The notes under the pieces are model-generated. The model was given only the letters and a program-made list of their open reading frames with translations, ran no database searches and had not been told where the DNA came from. A stretch of 64,000 bases of DNA from assembly GCA_030682835.1 (NCBI GenBank), contig JAUXNG010000072.1, forward strand, positions 97,281 through 161,280, written 5' to 3'. Shown here piece by piece: positions 1 to 8,590 of this stretch (position 1 is its first letter; each line of letters begins with the position of its first letter). The position numbers were made by a program, and so were the translations under genes. Origin of the DNA: Hydrogenophaga sp. (GTDB taxonomy: Bacteria > Pseudomonadota > Gammaproteobacteria > Burkholderiales > Burkholderiaceae_C).

Positions 1-125
1 GTCATGGGCGCGGTGGCTGCGGCGGCATCTTGCTTGCACGGCGTGGTGCCGCAGGTCAAGTCGTCGCCGGGCGCCGGCTCGTGAGCGGCGCGCACTTCAG
101 GGGGGGCTGAGTCGGGGGTCTTCAT
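1..125 (-). CDS. possible N-terminus of an unidentified divergent gene (partial)
   Basis: An open frame runs leftwards from an ATG at 125-123 to the edge of the window without a stop. It would begin MKTPDSAPPEV and is rich in Pro, Ala and acidic residues, with G or C at most third codon positions, as in a real gene of this genome. It is divergent from hemH with about 19 bp between the two start codons. No family can be recognised from 41 residues and no clear ribosome binding site is visible. A competing plus-strand frame stops at 84, so the call is weak. Confidence 0.25.
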   Translation of the reverse strand, partial: MKTPDSAPPEVRAAHEPAPGDDLTCGTTPCKQDAAAATAPM

Positions 126-144
126 GTCTGCGGGAGAATAGCGC

Positions 145-1236
145 ATGGCATTCCAACAAGAACCTTCGTTTTCCCATGGCCAGGCGGCTCGCACGGCTGT
201 TGTGCTTTGCAATCTGGGCACCCCAGACGAGCCCACCGCCCCGGCCGTGCGCCGCTACCTCGCCGAGTTCCTGGGGGACCACCGCGTGGTCGAAATCCCC
301 AAACCCATCTGGTGGCTGATCCTGCACGGCATCATCCTGCGCGTGCGGCCCAAAAAGTCGGCCGCGAAATACGCCACGGTATGGACGCCCGAAGGCTCAC
401 CGCTCAAGGTGTGGACCGAGAAGCAGGCCACGCTGCTGCGCGGCTACCTGGGCGAACGCGGCCACCAGGTCACGGTGCGCTACGCCATGCGCTACGGCAA
501 CCCGTCCATTCCCGCCGTGCTCGACGAACTCAAGGCCCAGGGCATGACCCGCGTGCTCATCCTGCCGGCCTACCCGCAGTACAGCGGCACCACCACCGCC
601 AGCGTGTTCGACGGCGTGGCGAACTGGGGATTGAGAGCGCGCCAGCTGCCCGAGATGCGCTTCATCAACCGCTACCACGACGACGCCGGCTACATCGACG
701 CGCTGGCCCGCAAGGTGCGCCATCACTGGCAGCACCACGGCCAGTCCGAGCACCTGGTGATGAGCTTCCACGGCGTGCCGCAGCGCACCCTGGAACTGGG
801 CGACCCTTACCACTGCGAATGCCACAAGACCGGGCGCTTGCTGGCCGAAAAGCTGGGCCTGGCCAAAGACCGCTACACCGTCACCTTCCAGTCGCGCTTC
901 GGCAAGGCCAAGTGGCTGGAGCCCTACACCGAGCCCACGCTGATCGCCATGGGACAAAAGGGCGTGAAGAGCGTGGACGTGGTCTGCCCCGGCTTCACCA
1001 GCGACTGCCTGGAAACGCTGGAAGAAATCAGCATGGAAGCCCGCGAAGCCTTCCTGCACGCCGGCGGTCAGGAGTTCACCTACATCGACTGCCTGAACGA
1101 CAGCCCCGACTGGATCCGCGCCATGACCGACCTGGTGGAACGCCATTTGCAGGGCTGGCCCACGATGCAGGCGGATGACCCGATGGCGCTGGCGGCGAGC
1201 CGTGAGCGGGCTTTAGGGATGGGCGCGAGGGATTGA
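145..1236 (+). CDS. hemH: ferrochelatase HemH
   Basis: The 363-residue product matches the usual bacterial ferrochelatase length. The enzyme inserts Fe2+ into protoporphyrin IX as the last step of heme synthesis, at the inner face of the cytoplasmic membrane. Family features seen are the N-terminal VVLCNLGTPDEP, the QYSGTTTASVFD segment, the SFHGVPQRT motif with the metal-site histidine, and the C-terminal VCPGFTSDCLETLEEI segment, whose glutamates belong to the active site. The start at 145 is supported by GGGAGA about seven bases upstream. It is a single gene with no co-directional partner in the window; the next genes lie on the opposite strand. Confidence 0.95.
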   Translation: MAFQQEPSFSHGQAARTAVVLCNLGTPDEPTAPAVRRYLAEFLGDHRVVEIPKPIWWLILHGIILRVRPKKSAAKYATVWTPEGSPLKVWTEKQATLLRGYLGERGHQVTVRYAMRYGNPSIPAVLDELKAQGMTRVLILPAYPQYSGTTTASVFDGVANWGLRARQLPEMRFINRYHDDAGYIDALARKVRHHWQHHGQSEHLVMSFHGVPQRTLELGDPYHCECHKTGRLLAEKLGLAKDRYTVTFQSRFGKAKWLEPYTEPTLIAMGQKGVKSVDVVCPGFTSDCLETLEEISMEAREAFLHAGGQEFTYIDCLNDSPDWIRAMTDLVERHLQGWPTMQADDPMALAASRERALGMGARD

Positions 1237-1311
1237 GAGGGCTGCTGTGGCAGCATCGCGCCCCTCAGGCCCCCCTTCTGGACTATCCGCTTGCTCGCGT
1301 GGACCAGCCCG

Positions 1312-1890
1312 CTAGGCAACTCTGGGCCGTGATGTGAGTTCATGATCTGGCGGGATGATGCCCAGCGGCGCATAAAACCCACTGACGAGCAATGTCGGCA
1401 CGACGCGGAAAGCAATCTCAAGAAGTCGGGCGTCGCCGCTGTGGAGATTGAAGGATCCTGTGGTGTGGGCCAAGCCTTTGTTTGCTGAATGAAAGATGAG
1501 CGCTAACGCAGCCTCTGCTTCAGAAGGGTCACCGGGATAGGCACCCAGAGCTTTTGACTTTGTGAGCCTCGAAAGACCCGCAAACTGCTCGACCCCTCTG
1601 TCATCGGATCTGCTGCGCACTGAGCGCTCGGCAAGCTCATCGACTGACAGCTTAGAAGATTGAAATCCGAGAAACTCAAGCACCGCTCGGCAATGAATGA
1701 TTGCTGACTCGATGGCTGCGTTGGTGAAACCTGTGGCCTTACCTTCGATTACTTGCTTACCGTCGAAGTACACCTCCATAGTGGGCACTGTGACCCAAGA
1801 CGAATGGTGACGTAAAGCCAAGTGACCAATGGAAATGGCTTCCATACGATAGGCCAGCATTGCGAGGAGGCTGTTGTCCGGTGTACTCAT
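1312..1890 (-). CDS. hypothetical protein, possible HEPN-like orphan
   Basis: This encodes a 192-residue soluble protein with no signal peptide or membrane segment. It is visibly less GC-rich than the genes on either side (many codons end in A or T), which suggests recent acquisition. The middle has a helical stretch, IESAIIHCRAVLEFLGF, followed by charged helices and a later H-containing helix (IFHSANKGLAHTTG). This faintly recalls HEPN or AbiU2-like helical proteins, but the match is too weak to name a family. It stands alone between hemH and the hydrolase gene. It could be a small defence or island cargo gene, or a lineage-specific gene. Confidence 0.6.
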   Translation of the reverse strand: MSTPDNSLLAMLAYRMEAISIGHLALRHHSSWVTVPTMEVYFDGKQVIEGKATGFTNAAIESAIIHCRAVLEFLGFQSSKLSVDELAERSVRSRSDDRGVEQFAGLSRLTKSKALGAYPGDPSEAEAALALIFHSANKGLAHTTGSFNLHSGDARLLEIAFRVVPTLLVSGFYAPLGIIPPDHELTSRPRVA

Positions 1891-1970
1891 TCAAGACAAT
1901 CATTGGAAGCAGCGGAGGAGTCAGCGCAGCATATGTGGGAACAAGAAAGCCCGGGTTTACGCCGGAACCC

Positions 1971-2843
1971 TCACAGCCCCGCCAAAAACCGCCCCACCAA
2001 CTCCAGCTGCTCCGGCACATTCAGCGCCGGCGCGTGCCCGCAACCTGCAATGGTGACCACGAGCGCGCGCGGGCCGCGGTCGCGCATGGCTTCTGCGGTG
2101 TCGGGCAGCAGCAGGTCGGAATCGGCGCCGCGCAGGCACAGCACGGGGGCGGTGATACGCTCGTAGTCGGGCCACAGGTCGTAGTCGGCCGGGTGGTGGG
2201 TGAACTGCATCACCATGGCCGGGTCGTAATGCGGCGTCACGCGGCCGTCGGGCAGGCGGCGCACGGAGCTCTCCGTCAGCAGCGTCCACTGCGCATCGCT
2301 GAGGAAGCCGTAGGGTTTGTAGACGGTGCGGAAGTACTGTTCCAGCTCGCTTACCGTGTCGAAAGCGGCCGGACTGCCGGCGTAGCTGCGGATGCGGTCG
2401 ATGGCCACGGGGTTGGGCTGGGGGCCGATGTCGTTGATGACCAGGCGCTCGATGCGCCCTTGCAGCGCGCCGCCCGCGCACACCATGCCGATGGCGCCTC
2501 CCATGGAGGTGCCCACCCAGTGGAAGCGGGCCAGGCCCAGCTGGTCGGCCAGCGACCCGGCCAGGCGGGCGTAGAAGGCCAGGCAGTATTCCGCCTCGGG
2601 CACCGGGCTCCATTGAGAGAGGCCGCGCCCGATGGTGTCGGGGCAGATGACCCGGTAGCCCTGTTGTGAGAGATGGGCCGCCAGTGCGTCCATGTCGCGG
2701 CCGGTGCGGGCCAGGCCATGCCAGGCGATGACCACCGGGCAGGCCGGCGGCTGCGCCACCGGGGCGGGTGCCCAGTCCATGAAGTGGATTTCGCGGCCTT
2801 CGCAGCTGAGGTAGCGCGACTGGGGAATGGCGGGGGTGTTCAT
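1971..2843 (-). CDS. alpha/beta hydrolase
   Basis: The 290-residue product has the alpha/beta hydrolase fold. The oxyanion segment WHGLART is near residue 40, the nucleophile elbow GTSMGG carries the probable catalytic Ser, an Asp lies in CLRGADSDLL, and the catalytic His lies in GCGHAPALN near the C-terminus. There is no signal peptide, so it should act in the cytoplasm as an esterase, amidase or C-C hydrolase; the substrate cannot be read from sequence. The ATG at 2843 gives the conventional N-terminus. It lies 61 bp downstream of livM in the same direction and is probably the last gene of the transporter operon, possibly processing the imported compound. Confidence 0.85.
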   Translation of the reverse strand: MNTPAIPQSRYLSCEGREIHFMDWAPAPVAQPPACPVVIAWHGLARTGRDMDALAAHLSQQGYRVICPDTIGRGLSQWSPVPEAEYCLAFYARLAGSLADQLGLARFHWVGTSMGGAIGMVCAGGALQGRIERLVINDIGPQPNPVAIDRIRSYAGSPAAFDTVSELEQYFRTVYKPYGFLSDAQWTLLTESSVRRLPDGRVTPHYDPAMVMQFTHHPADYDLWPDYERITAPVLCLRGADSDLLLPDTAEAMRDRGPRALVVTIAGCGHAPALNVPEQLELVGRFLAGL

Positions 2844-2904
2844 GTATTCAGACCCGGTGACTGGATGGTGAGCCGCTGGTGAGCCGCGGGTGAATGGCCG
2901 CCGC

Positions 2905-4044
2905 TCAGTGGCGCGTGGCGGGCTGCGCCGTAGCCCCCGCCCCGCCCGCTGGCCGGGCCTGCGCCGAGCGGGTGGCCCGCTCGCGCAGCTTGCCCACCAC
3001 CCCGGTGGGGAAGTAATAGACCGAGAGCACGAACAGCACGCCCAGCCAGAGCATCCAGCGGTCGGGCGTGAGCAGTGCGGGCAGCAGCGGTATGCCTTCG
3101 GTGGCCTGCCCTGCCAGGCGCAGCAGGTCTTGCAGGTAGCTCTGCGCCACCAGGAAGAGCACGCTGCCGATGAGCGCGCCGTACAGCGTGCCCATGCCGC
3201 CGATGACGACGATGAGCAGGATGTCCAGCATGATCTCGAACGAGAGCGAGGTGTCGGGCCCGTTGTAGCGCAGCCAGAGCGCGAGCAAACAACCGGCCAG
3301 CGTGGCGAAGCCGGCCGACAGCACGTTGGACAGCGTGCGGTAGACGACGGTGCGGTAGCCCAGCGCCTCGGCCCGGAAATCGTTTTCGCGGATGGCCTGC
3401 AGCACGCGGCCAAAGGGCGAGTTCACGATGCGCAGGATGGTGAGGAAGATCGCCGTGACCGCGAAGAAGATCAGGTAGTAGGTGATGAAGCGGCCGTTCA
3501 GGTCCACCTCGCCCAGGGGCGTGACCAGCGGGTCTTCCATCAGGCGGAAGGCGGGCGACAGCAGCTCGGGCACGCGGAAGGTGAGGCCGTCCTCGCCGCC
3601 CGTGAGGTCCGACAGCTGCGAGGCCAGCGTGAGGAAGGCCGAGGCCACGGCGAGCGTGATCATGGCGAAGAAGATGGCCCGCACCCGCAGCGAAAACAGG
3701 CCGATCATCAGCGAGAGCACCAGCGACACCGCGAGCGCTGCGGCCACGCCGAGCGTGATGGCGCCCCACGAGGGCTCACTCGCCGCATTGAGCGAGATGG
3801 CCACGCCATAGGCGCCGATGCCGAAGAACATGGTGTGCGCAAAGCTCACGATGCCGGTGTAGCCCAGCAGCAAGTCGAAGCTGGCCACCAGCGCCACGAA
3901 GATCAGCACCTTGGCCGCCACGTTCAGCGCCTTGACGCCGGGGAACAGGAATGGTGCAAACGCCAGCCCCAGGAACAGGACGACCAGCAACGCGACGAGC
4001 CAGCGGCTGCGAGGGAGGTCGTGGGATAGCAGGCGACTCAGCAT
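2905..4044 (-). CDS. livM: branched-chain amino acid-type ABC transporter permease LivM
   Basis: This is a 379-residue integral membrane permease with about ten hydrophobic segments. It begins MLSRLLSHDLPRSRW and continues into LLGYTGIVSFAHTMFFGIGAYG, the signature of the LivM/HisM branch of the HAAT family. With LivH it forms the membrane channel served by LivG and LivF. The ATG at 4044 was preferred because longer readings run into the repeat array upstream. It is separated from livH by an unusual 568-bp gap filled with repeats. The C-terminal tail is Ala/Gly/Pro-rich. Whether the true substrate is a branched-chain amino acid, an amide or another compound is open. Confidence 0.9.
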   Translation of the reverse strand: MLSRLLSHDLPRSRWLVALLVVLFLGLAFAPFLFPGVKALNVAAKVLIFVALVASFDLLLGYTGIVSFAHTMFFGIGAYGVAISLNAASEPSWGAITLGVAAALAVSLVLSLMIGLFSLRVRAIFFAMITLAVASAFLTLASQLSDLTGGEDGLTFRVPELLSPAFRLMEDPLVTPLGEVDLNGRFITYYLIFFAVTAIFLTILRIVNSPFGRVLQAIRENDFRAEALGYRTVVYRTLSNVLSAGFATLAGCLLALWLRYNGPDTSLSFEIMLDILLIVVIGGMGTLYGALIGSVLFLVAQSYLQDLLRLAGQATEGIPLLPALLTPDRWMLWLGVLFVLSVYYFPTGVVGKLRERATRSAQARPAGGAGATAQPATRH

Positions 4045-4067
4045 GGCTGGCTCCGGTGACACAAAGC

Positions 4068-4600
4068 GGGAGATTCGGCTTCCCGACCACGGCTCAAACA
4101 GTTTCCGTTCACCCTGAACCTGTCGAAGGGCTCGCGCGGTGCATGGCGCGAAGGCTTCGACAGGCTCAGCCCGAACGGTGGTTGGCTCAGCCCGAACGGC
4201 AGGTGCGGGCCTTTCCGCCCCTGCGGATCGGGCACGGCTTTCAGCCCGAGCGGATGAGGAACGGGCGATCCGAATCTCCCGCCACGATCCAAACAATCCC
4301 CGTTCGCCCTGAGCCTGTCGAAGGGCTCGCGCAGTGCATGGCGAGAAGGCTTCGACAAGCTCAGCCCGAGCGGAGGTTGGCTCAGCCCGAACGGCGGTTG
4401 TGTGGCTTTCCGCCCTAGCGGATCGGGAACGGCTTTCAGCCCGAGCGGATGGGACGGTCCAAATCTCCCGCCACGATCCCAACAATCCCTGTTCGCCCTG
4501 AGCCTGTCGAAGGGCTCTGGCGGTGCATGGCGCGAAGGCTTCGACAAGCTCAGCCCGAACGGGGGTTGGCTCAGCCCGAGGGGGCGAGAGGCAGCTCTCA
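4068..4600. repeat. three tandem REP-like palindromic units inside the liv operon
   Basis: Three imperfect copies of a roughly 190-bp unit lie between livH and livM. The core TGTCGAAGGGCTC occurs at about 4121, 4316 and 4505 (spacing 195 and 189 bp). In each copy it is followed about 35 bp later by the inverted arm GGCTTCGACAAGCTCAGC (GGCTTCGACAGGCTCAGC in copy 1), so each unit can form a long hairpin. Units also share TCTCCCGCCACGATCC and repeated CAGCCCGAACGG-type segments. The CCTGAGC-TGTCGAAGGGC core resembles interspersed REP-like elements known in many proteobacteria. The array fills the stretch and contains no gene. Confidence 0.9.
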
Positions 4601-4612
4601 TGTGTGCCGCCA

Positions 4613-5602
4613 TCACCGGCTCGTCACCGGATACACACCTTGCGGACGCCACAGCAGGATGGCGACCATGAGCGCAATGTTGGAGAACAGCGCCACCTTG
4701 GGTGCCAGAAAGCCGGTGTAGTTCGCCATCAGCCCCACCAGCAAGGCGCCGATGAGCGCGCCCAGCGTGGAGCCCAGGCCGCCGATGATGATCACGATGA
4801 AGATGAGCACGTTCACCTGCGCGCCCATGTGCGGCGTGACGCTCTGCTGGTACAGCCCCCACATCACGCCGCCCAGACCGGCGAGTGCGCTGCCGACCAC
4901 GAACACGCCCACGAACAGCTGGCGGATGCGGTAGCCCAGCGACTCGACCATTTCGCGGTCCTGCACGCCGGCGCGCACCAGCAGGCCGACCTTGGTGCGG
5001 TTCAGCGTCCAGACCATGGCGGCAAACACCGCTGCGCCCACCAGCACGGCCAGCAGGCGGTATTTCTCCACCGCCGCGTCGCCGAACAGCAGCGAGCCGC
5101 GCAGGGCCTCGGGCAGGGGCAGCGCGATCTGCTCGGGCCCCCAGATGACCTTGATCATTTCCTCGCCGATGATCATGCCGCCCATGGTGATGAGAATCTG
5201 CTTGAGGTGCATGCCGTACACCGGGCGGACGATGAGCCGCTCGAACACCCAGCCCAGCGCCCCGGCCACCGCCATGGCCACCAGCATGGCGGGCAGCAGC
5301 GCCACCAGGTTGAGCCACAGGCTGTCGGCCGTGGTGTAGCTGCCCATGCTGGCGAGCACCGTGGTGGCGACGAAGGCACCCAGCGCGATGAACACGCCGT
5401 GGCCGAAGTTCAGCACGTCCATGAGGCCGAACACCAGCGTGAGGCCCGAGGCGATGATGAAGATGATCATGCCCATGGCCAGCCCGGCCACCGTGAGCGT
5501 GAGCCAGGTGGAGCCGCTGCCCACGGCGGGCAAGGCGGCCACTGCCAGCGCGGGCACCAGCGCGAGCGGTTTCCAGTCGAAATCGGCTTTGAAGAAGCTC
5601 AT
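4613..5602 (-). CDS. livH: branched-chain amino acid-type ABC transporter permease LivH
   Basis: The 329-residue membrane permease of the LivH branch has GLTLVFGLMDVLNFGHGVF near residue 55 and IIGGLGSTLGALIGALLVG near the C-terminus. Both are typical for this family and near the cytoplasmic loop that contacts the ATPases. The start codon at 5602-5600 overlaps the livF stop as ATGA, indicating translational coupling. A hydrophilic N-terminus of about 12 residues precedes the first membrane span. Downstream lies the repeat array rather than livM directly, which may lower livM expression relative to livH. Confidence 0.92.
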   Translation of the reverse strand: MSFFKADFDWKPLALVPALAVAALPAVGSGSTWLTLTVAGLAMGMIIFIIASGLTLVFGLMDVLNFGHGVFIALGAFVATTVLASMGSYTTADSLWLNLVALLPAMLVAMAVAGALGWVFERLIVRPVYGMHLKQILITMGGMIIGEEMIKVIWGPEQIALPLPEALRGSLLFGDAAVEKYRLLAVLVGAAVFAAMVWTLNRTKVGLLVRAGVQDREMVESLGYRIRQLFVGVFVVGSALAGLGGVMWGLYQQSVTPHMGAQVNVLIFIVIIIGGLGSTLGALIGALLVGLMANYTGFLAPKVALFSNIALMVAILLWRPQGVYPVTSR

Positions 5603-6357
5603 TGGTGTGACCCCAGTGACAGGCCGAGCAGGCGGGATTGCAGGTCTTCGTCGGCAGCCAGCGCCGCCATGGAGCCGCTGTGCACCACACGACCGTCGTC
5701 CATCACGGCCACGGTGTCGCCCAGCTGTTTGGCGAAGTTGAAGTTCTGTTCCACCAGCAGGATGGTGGTCTGCGCCGCCTTGAGCTGGCGGAAGGCCTCG
5801 ATCATGTTCTGGATGATGGCCGGCGCCAGGCCCTTGCTGGGCTCGTCGATCAGCAGCAGGCGGCGCGGCTCCACGATGGCGCGGGAGACGGCGAGCATCT
5901 GCTTCTGCCCGCCGCTGAGCTTGCCGGCGGGGTGGTTCCAGAACTTCTTGATGGCCGGGAACAGGCCGAAGATCCATTGCAGCCGGGTGGTGTCGATGTC
6001 GTCCAGCGTGCGGGCGCCGCGCGCGGCCAGCAGCATGTTTTCGCGCACGCTCAGGTCGGCAAAGATGCCCATGCTTTCGGGCACGTAGGCCACGCCGCCC
6101 TGCGCGATGTCGGGCGTGGGGCGCTGGGTGATGTCCTGCCCGTCGAGCACCACCGTGCCCTGGCTGGCGTGCCACAGGCCCATGATGGTGCGCAGGGTGG
6201 TGGTCTTGCCGGCGCCGTTGCGGCCCAGCAGCATGGTGAGCTGCCCGGCGGGCACCTGCAGGTCGACGCCGTGCAGGATGTGGTACGCGCCGATGTGGGT
6301 GTGCACGCCCTGGAGGGTGAGCAGCGGCTGCGACGAATGAACCGGTCGCGGGGTCAT
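5599..6357 (-). CDS. livF: ABC transporter ATP-binding protein LivF
   Basis: This 252-residue ABC ATPase has the Walker A motif GRNGAGKTT near residue 46, the Q-loop region, the signature LSGGQKQ, Walker B LLLIDEPSKGL and the switch histidine region replaced by VEQNF, as is usual in LivF. It is one of two nucleotide-binding subunits that energise uptake through LivH and LivM on the inner face of the membrane. Its start overlaps the livG stop by 4 bp and its stop overlaps the livH start, so livG-livF-livH are tightly coupled. Confidence 0.93.
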   Translation of the reverse strand: MTPRPVHSSQPLLTLQGVHTHIGAYHILHGVDLQVPAGQLTMLLGRNGAGKTTTLRTIMGLWHASQGTVVLDGQDITQRPTPDIAQGGVAYVPESMGIFADLSVRENMLLAARGARTLDDIDTTRLQWIFGLFPAIKKFWNHPAGKLSGGQKQMLAVSRAIVEPRRLLLIDEPSKGLAPAIIQNMIEAFRQLKAAQTTILLVEQNFNFAKQLGDTVAVMDDGRVVHSGSMAALAADEDLQSRLLGLSLGSHQ

Positions 6358-7121
6358 GCGTTCACCTCTTCATTTTCTTCCGGGTTGATGCCCAGATAGG
6401 CCTGCTGCACCACCGGCGATGCGATCACCGCGGCGGGTTCGCCATCGGCCACCAGCTCGCCGTTGTGGAGCACGATGATGCGGTCCGACAGCTCGCGCAC
6501 CACGTCCATCTTGTGCTCCACGAGCAGGATGGTCTTGGTCTTGTCGGCCTTGAGCTGGCGGATCAGGTTCAGGATGACGGGCGCCTCGTCCACGCTCATG
6601 CCGGCGGTGGGCTCGTCGAACATGAACACCTGCGGCTCCAGCGCCATGAGGATGGCCACCTCCAGCTTGCGCTGGTCGCCGTGCGGCAGGCTCGAGGCCA
6701 GCGCGTGGCGACGGTCGGCCAGGGCCACGGCCTCGAGCACCTCGTCGGCCCGCACCAGCAGGTCTTTGCGGTCGCTCCAGATGCGCCACAGGTCGAGCCC
6801 GGCGCCCGCCCGTGCCTGCACCGCCAGTCGCACGTTTTCCTGCACGCTGAGGTTGGGGAACAGGTTGGTGAGCTGGAACGCCCGCCCCAGCCCGGCCTTG
6901 GCACGTGCGGGCGCCCCCAGCGTGGAGATGTCGACCCCGTTGAGCTTCACCTGCCCGGCCGATGCCCTGATCTGCCCCGAGATGAGGTTGAAGTAGGTCG
7001 TCTTGCCGGCGCCATTGGGGCCGACGATGGCCGTGAGCGTGCCCGGGTGGAAGGCGCACGAGACGGCATTCACCGCCACATGGCCACCAAAGCGGACCGT
7101 GAGATCAGAGGTTTCGAGCAT
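6354..7121 (-). CDS. livG: ABC transporter ATP-binding protein LivG
   Basis: This 255-residue ABC ATPase has Walker A GPNGAGKTT near residue 35, the LivG-type insert around FQLTNLFPNLSV, the degenerate signature PHGDQRKLE, Walker B VFMFDEPTAGM and switch VEHKMD. The signature reads HGDQ rather than SGGQ, as is common for LivG and UrtD proteins. It is the first ATPase gene after the binding-protein gene. The 138-bp gap upstream holds two hairpins that could reduce read-through from the binding-protein gene. Confidence 0.92.
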   Translation of the reverse strand: MLETSDLTVRFGGHVAVNAVSCAFHPGTLTAIVGPNGAGKTTYFNLISGQIRASAGQVKLNGVDISTLGAPARAKAGLGRAFQLTNLFPNLSVQENVRLAVQARAGAGLDLWRIWSDRKDLLVRADEVLEAVALADRRHALASSLPHGDQRKLEVAILMALEPQVFMFDEPTAGMSVDEAPVILNLIRQLKADKTKTILLVEHKMDVVRELSDRIIVLHNGELVADGEPAAVIASPVVQQAYLGINPEENEEVNA

Positions 7122-7214
7122 GGGGTCTCTCGGTATCGAGAAGTGCCTTGTCGCGGCAACTGCCGCGACCTACCAGAACACCGCGGAACCGGCTCCACCG
7201 GGCCGCAGGTGTTG

Positions 7215-7247
7215 CCCCCTCGAGGGGGTGACGCGCCCTTGGGGCGC
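7215..7247. repeat. paired GC-rich hairpins between the binding-protein gene and livG
   Basis: A perfect 14-bp palindrome CCCCCTCGAGGGGG (7215-7228) is followed by the hairpin GCGCCC-TTG-GGGCGC (7233-7247). The combination resembles short interspersed elements scattered in Comamonadaceae genomes (from memory). Lying just after the stop of the abundant binding protein, it could stabilise the upstream mRNA or attenuate the rest of the operon. There is no T-run on the transcribed strand, so it is not a classic terminator. Confidence 0.6.
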
Positions 7248-7259
7248 GGCGCGGGGGTG

Positions 7260-8468
7260 TTACCGGCGATTCCGGATCGGAATCGCCAGCTCTTCCGGTT
7301 TGATTTCCCGTACCAGCTCCGGCACGCCCCAGGCAAAAGCCGGGTCGACCTTGATCTTGAAGTGGTACATGCTCTGCATGGCCTGGTGGTCTTCCTTGCG
7401 GAAGGTCATGGTGCCCTTGGGCGTGTCGAAGCTCATGCCTTCCATGGTCTGGATGAGCTTGTCGGTGTTGGTGTCACCGTTGGTCTTCTTCAGCGCCGTC
7501 ACCACCGCCATCGCCGAAGCGAAACCGCCCGCCGTAAAGAAGTCCGGCGGTGTCTTGTACTGGCGGTAGTGCTCGGCCACCAGGGCGTCGTTCACCGGGT
7601 TCTTGGGGATGCCGAAGTAGTAGTACAGCGCGCCTTCCATGCCGGGGAAGTTCTTGTAGGCCACCATGGCCGGCAGGATATTGCCGCCCGTGGCGAGCTT
7701 GATGCCGTAGCGCTTCTCCAGGTCCAGCTCGGCGATCTTGGCGAAGGGCGTGGGCGCACCGGCCCAGCCGACCGAGATGTACTTGGTGCCCGGCTGGTCC
7801 TTGAGCTTGTCGACGATGCGCAGCAGGCCGGCGGTGAAGTCGGTCGTGCCCACGGGCAGGTATTCCTCGTGGACGATCTTGGCCTGCTTGATGAAGTCCT
7901 TGGTGGCCTTCACGCCGTCGCGGCCGAAGGCGTTGTCGTTGGCCAGCAGGGCAATCACGTTGCCCGGGCGGTCCAGCGCCACGGCGTTGGCGGCGGCGTC
8001 CTGGCTGCTGTTGCGGCCGGTGCGGAAGATGTACTTGTTCCACTTGTCACCGGTGATGGAATCGGCCACGGCGGGCTCCACCAGCAGGATCTTGCGGTAC
8101 TCCTCGGCCACCGGCAGCATGGCCAGCGCCACGGGCGAGGCGGTCGGGCCAATGGCCAGGTCCACCTTGTCGTCGGCATAGGCGGCGGCCAGCAGGCTCT
8201 TGCCCACGTCGGGCTTGCCCTGGTCGTCCTTCTCGATCACCACGATCTTCTTGCCCGCCACCATCATGGTGCCGCCGGTGGCGTAGCTCAGGCCCATCAT
8301 CAGGCCGGCCTGGGTCTGCTTGGCGTAGGCCTCCAGCGGTCCTGTCTTGCTGTGGATGTGGGCGATGCGGATCTCGCCCTTGTTCGTCTGGGCAGAAGCC
8401 AGCGTGCCAGCCAGCGCGGCGGTACAGGCGAGGGCAATGACCGCCAGGCGGCGGGTGGTGTGCGTCAT
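7260..8468 (-). CDS. periplasmic substrate-binding protein of the liv-type ABC transporter
   Basis: This 402-residue type-I periplasmic binding protein is of the Leu/Ile/Val or amide-binding family (peripla_BP_6). A Sec signal peptide, MTHTTRRLAVIALACTAALA, ends around ASAQT. The mature part shows the family landmarks IRIAHIHSKTGPLEAYAKQ and LAIGPTASPVALAMLPVAEE, and Asp-rich interlobe strands. It captures the substrate for LivHMGF. The ATG at 8468 was preferred over a longer frame because the signal peptide starts there. Expression is probably driven by the sigma-54 promoter at 8541-8526. Ligand identity is not deducible, so the symbol livK is withheld. Confidence 0.88.
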   Translation of the reverse strand: MTHTTRRLAVIALACTAALAGTLASAQTNKGEIRIAHIHSKTGPLEAYAKQTQAGLMMGLSYATGGTMMVAGKKIVVIEKDDQGKPDVGKSLLAAAYADDKVDLAIGPTASPVALAMLPVAEEYRKILLVEPAVADSITGDKWNKYIFRTGRNSSQDAAANAVALDRPGNVIALLANDNAFGRDGVKATKDFIKQAKIVHEEYLPVGTTDFTAGLLRIVDKLKDQPGTKYISVGWAGAPTPFAKIAELDLEKRYGIKLATGGNILPAMVAYKNFPGMEGALYYYFGIPKNPVNDALVAEHYRQYKTPPDFFTAGGFASAMAVVTALKKTNGDTNTDKLIQTMEGMSFDTPKGTMTFRKEDHQAMQSMYHFKIKVDPAFAWGVPELVREIKPEELAIPIRNRR

Positions 8469-8525
8469 GTCTTGTCTCCAGGTTTTGGAAGCGGTCGCCT
8501 CGTCCGGGCGCCGTGCACGTTCATT

Positions 8526-8541
8526 TGCACGCTTCGTGCCA
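8526..8541 (-). promoter_or_regulatory. sigma-54 (-24/-12) promoter for the ABC transporter operon
   Basis: Read on the minus strand the site is TGGCACGAAGCGTGCA. It has the invariant GG and GC separated by exactly ten bases, and TGGCACG matches the -24 consensus perfectly. The -12 element is GTGC instead of TTGC. Transcription would start near 8515, giving a 5' leader of about 47 nt before the ATG at 8468. The adjacent gene for a sigma-54 activator and the upstream palindromes support the call. Confidence 0.8.
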
Positions 8542-8590
8542 GCTGCAAGAGCGTTGAAATGCCTGGCGTTTTTTTCGCACGGCCAACAAC

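Noticed and set aside
207..1178. Long Arg/Pro-rich frame inside hemH
   Set aside because: It is an out-of-frame shadow of hemH with no domain content; the hemH frame has clear ferrochelatase motifs.
4068..4600. Possible CRISPR array
   Set aside because: Only three units of about 190 bp with internal palindromes; no short identical repeats with unique spacers and no cas genes.
4038..5690. 550-codon minus-strand frame across livH and the repeat array
   Set aside because: It is out of frame with LivH, composed of Arg/His/Gly-rich shadow sequence, and reads through the REP-like repeats; no protein family fits.
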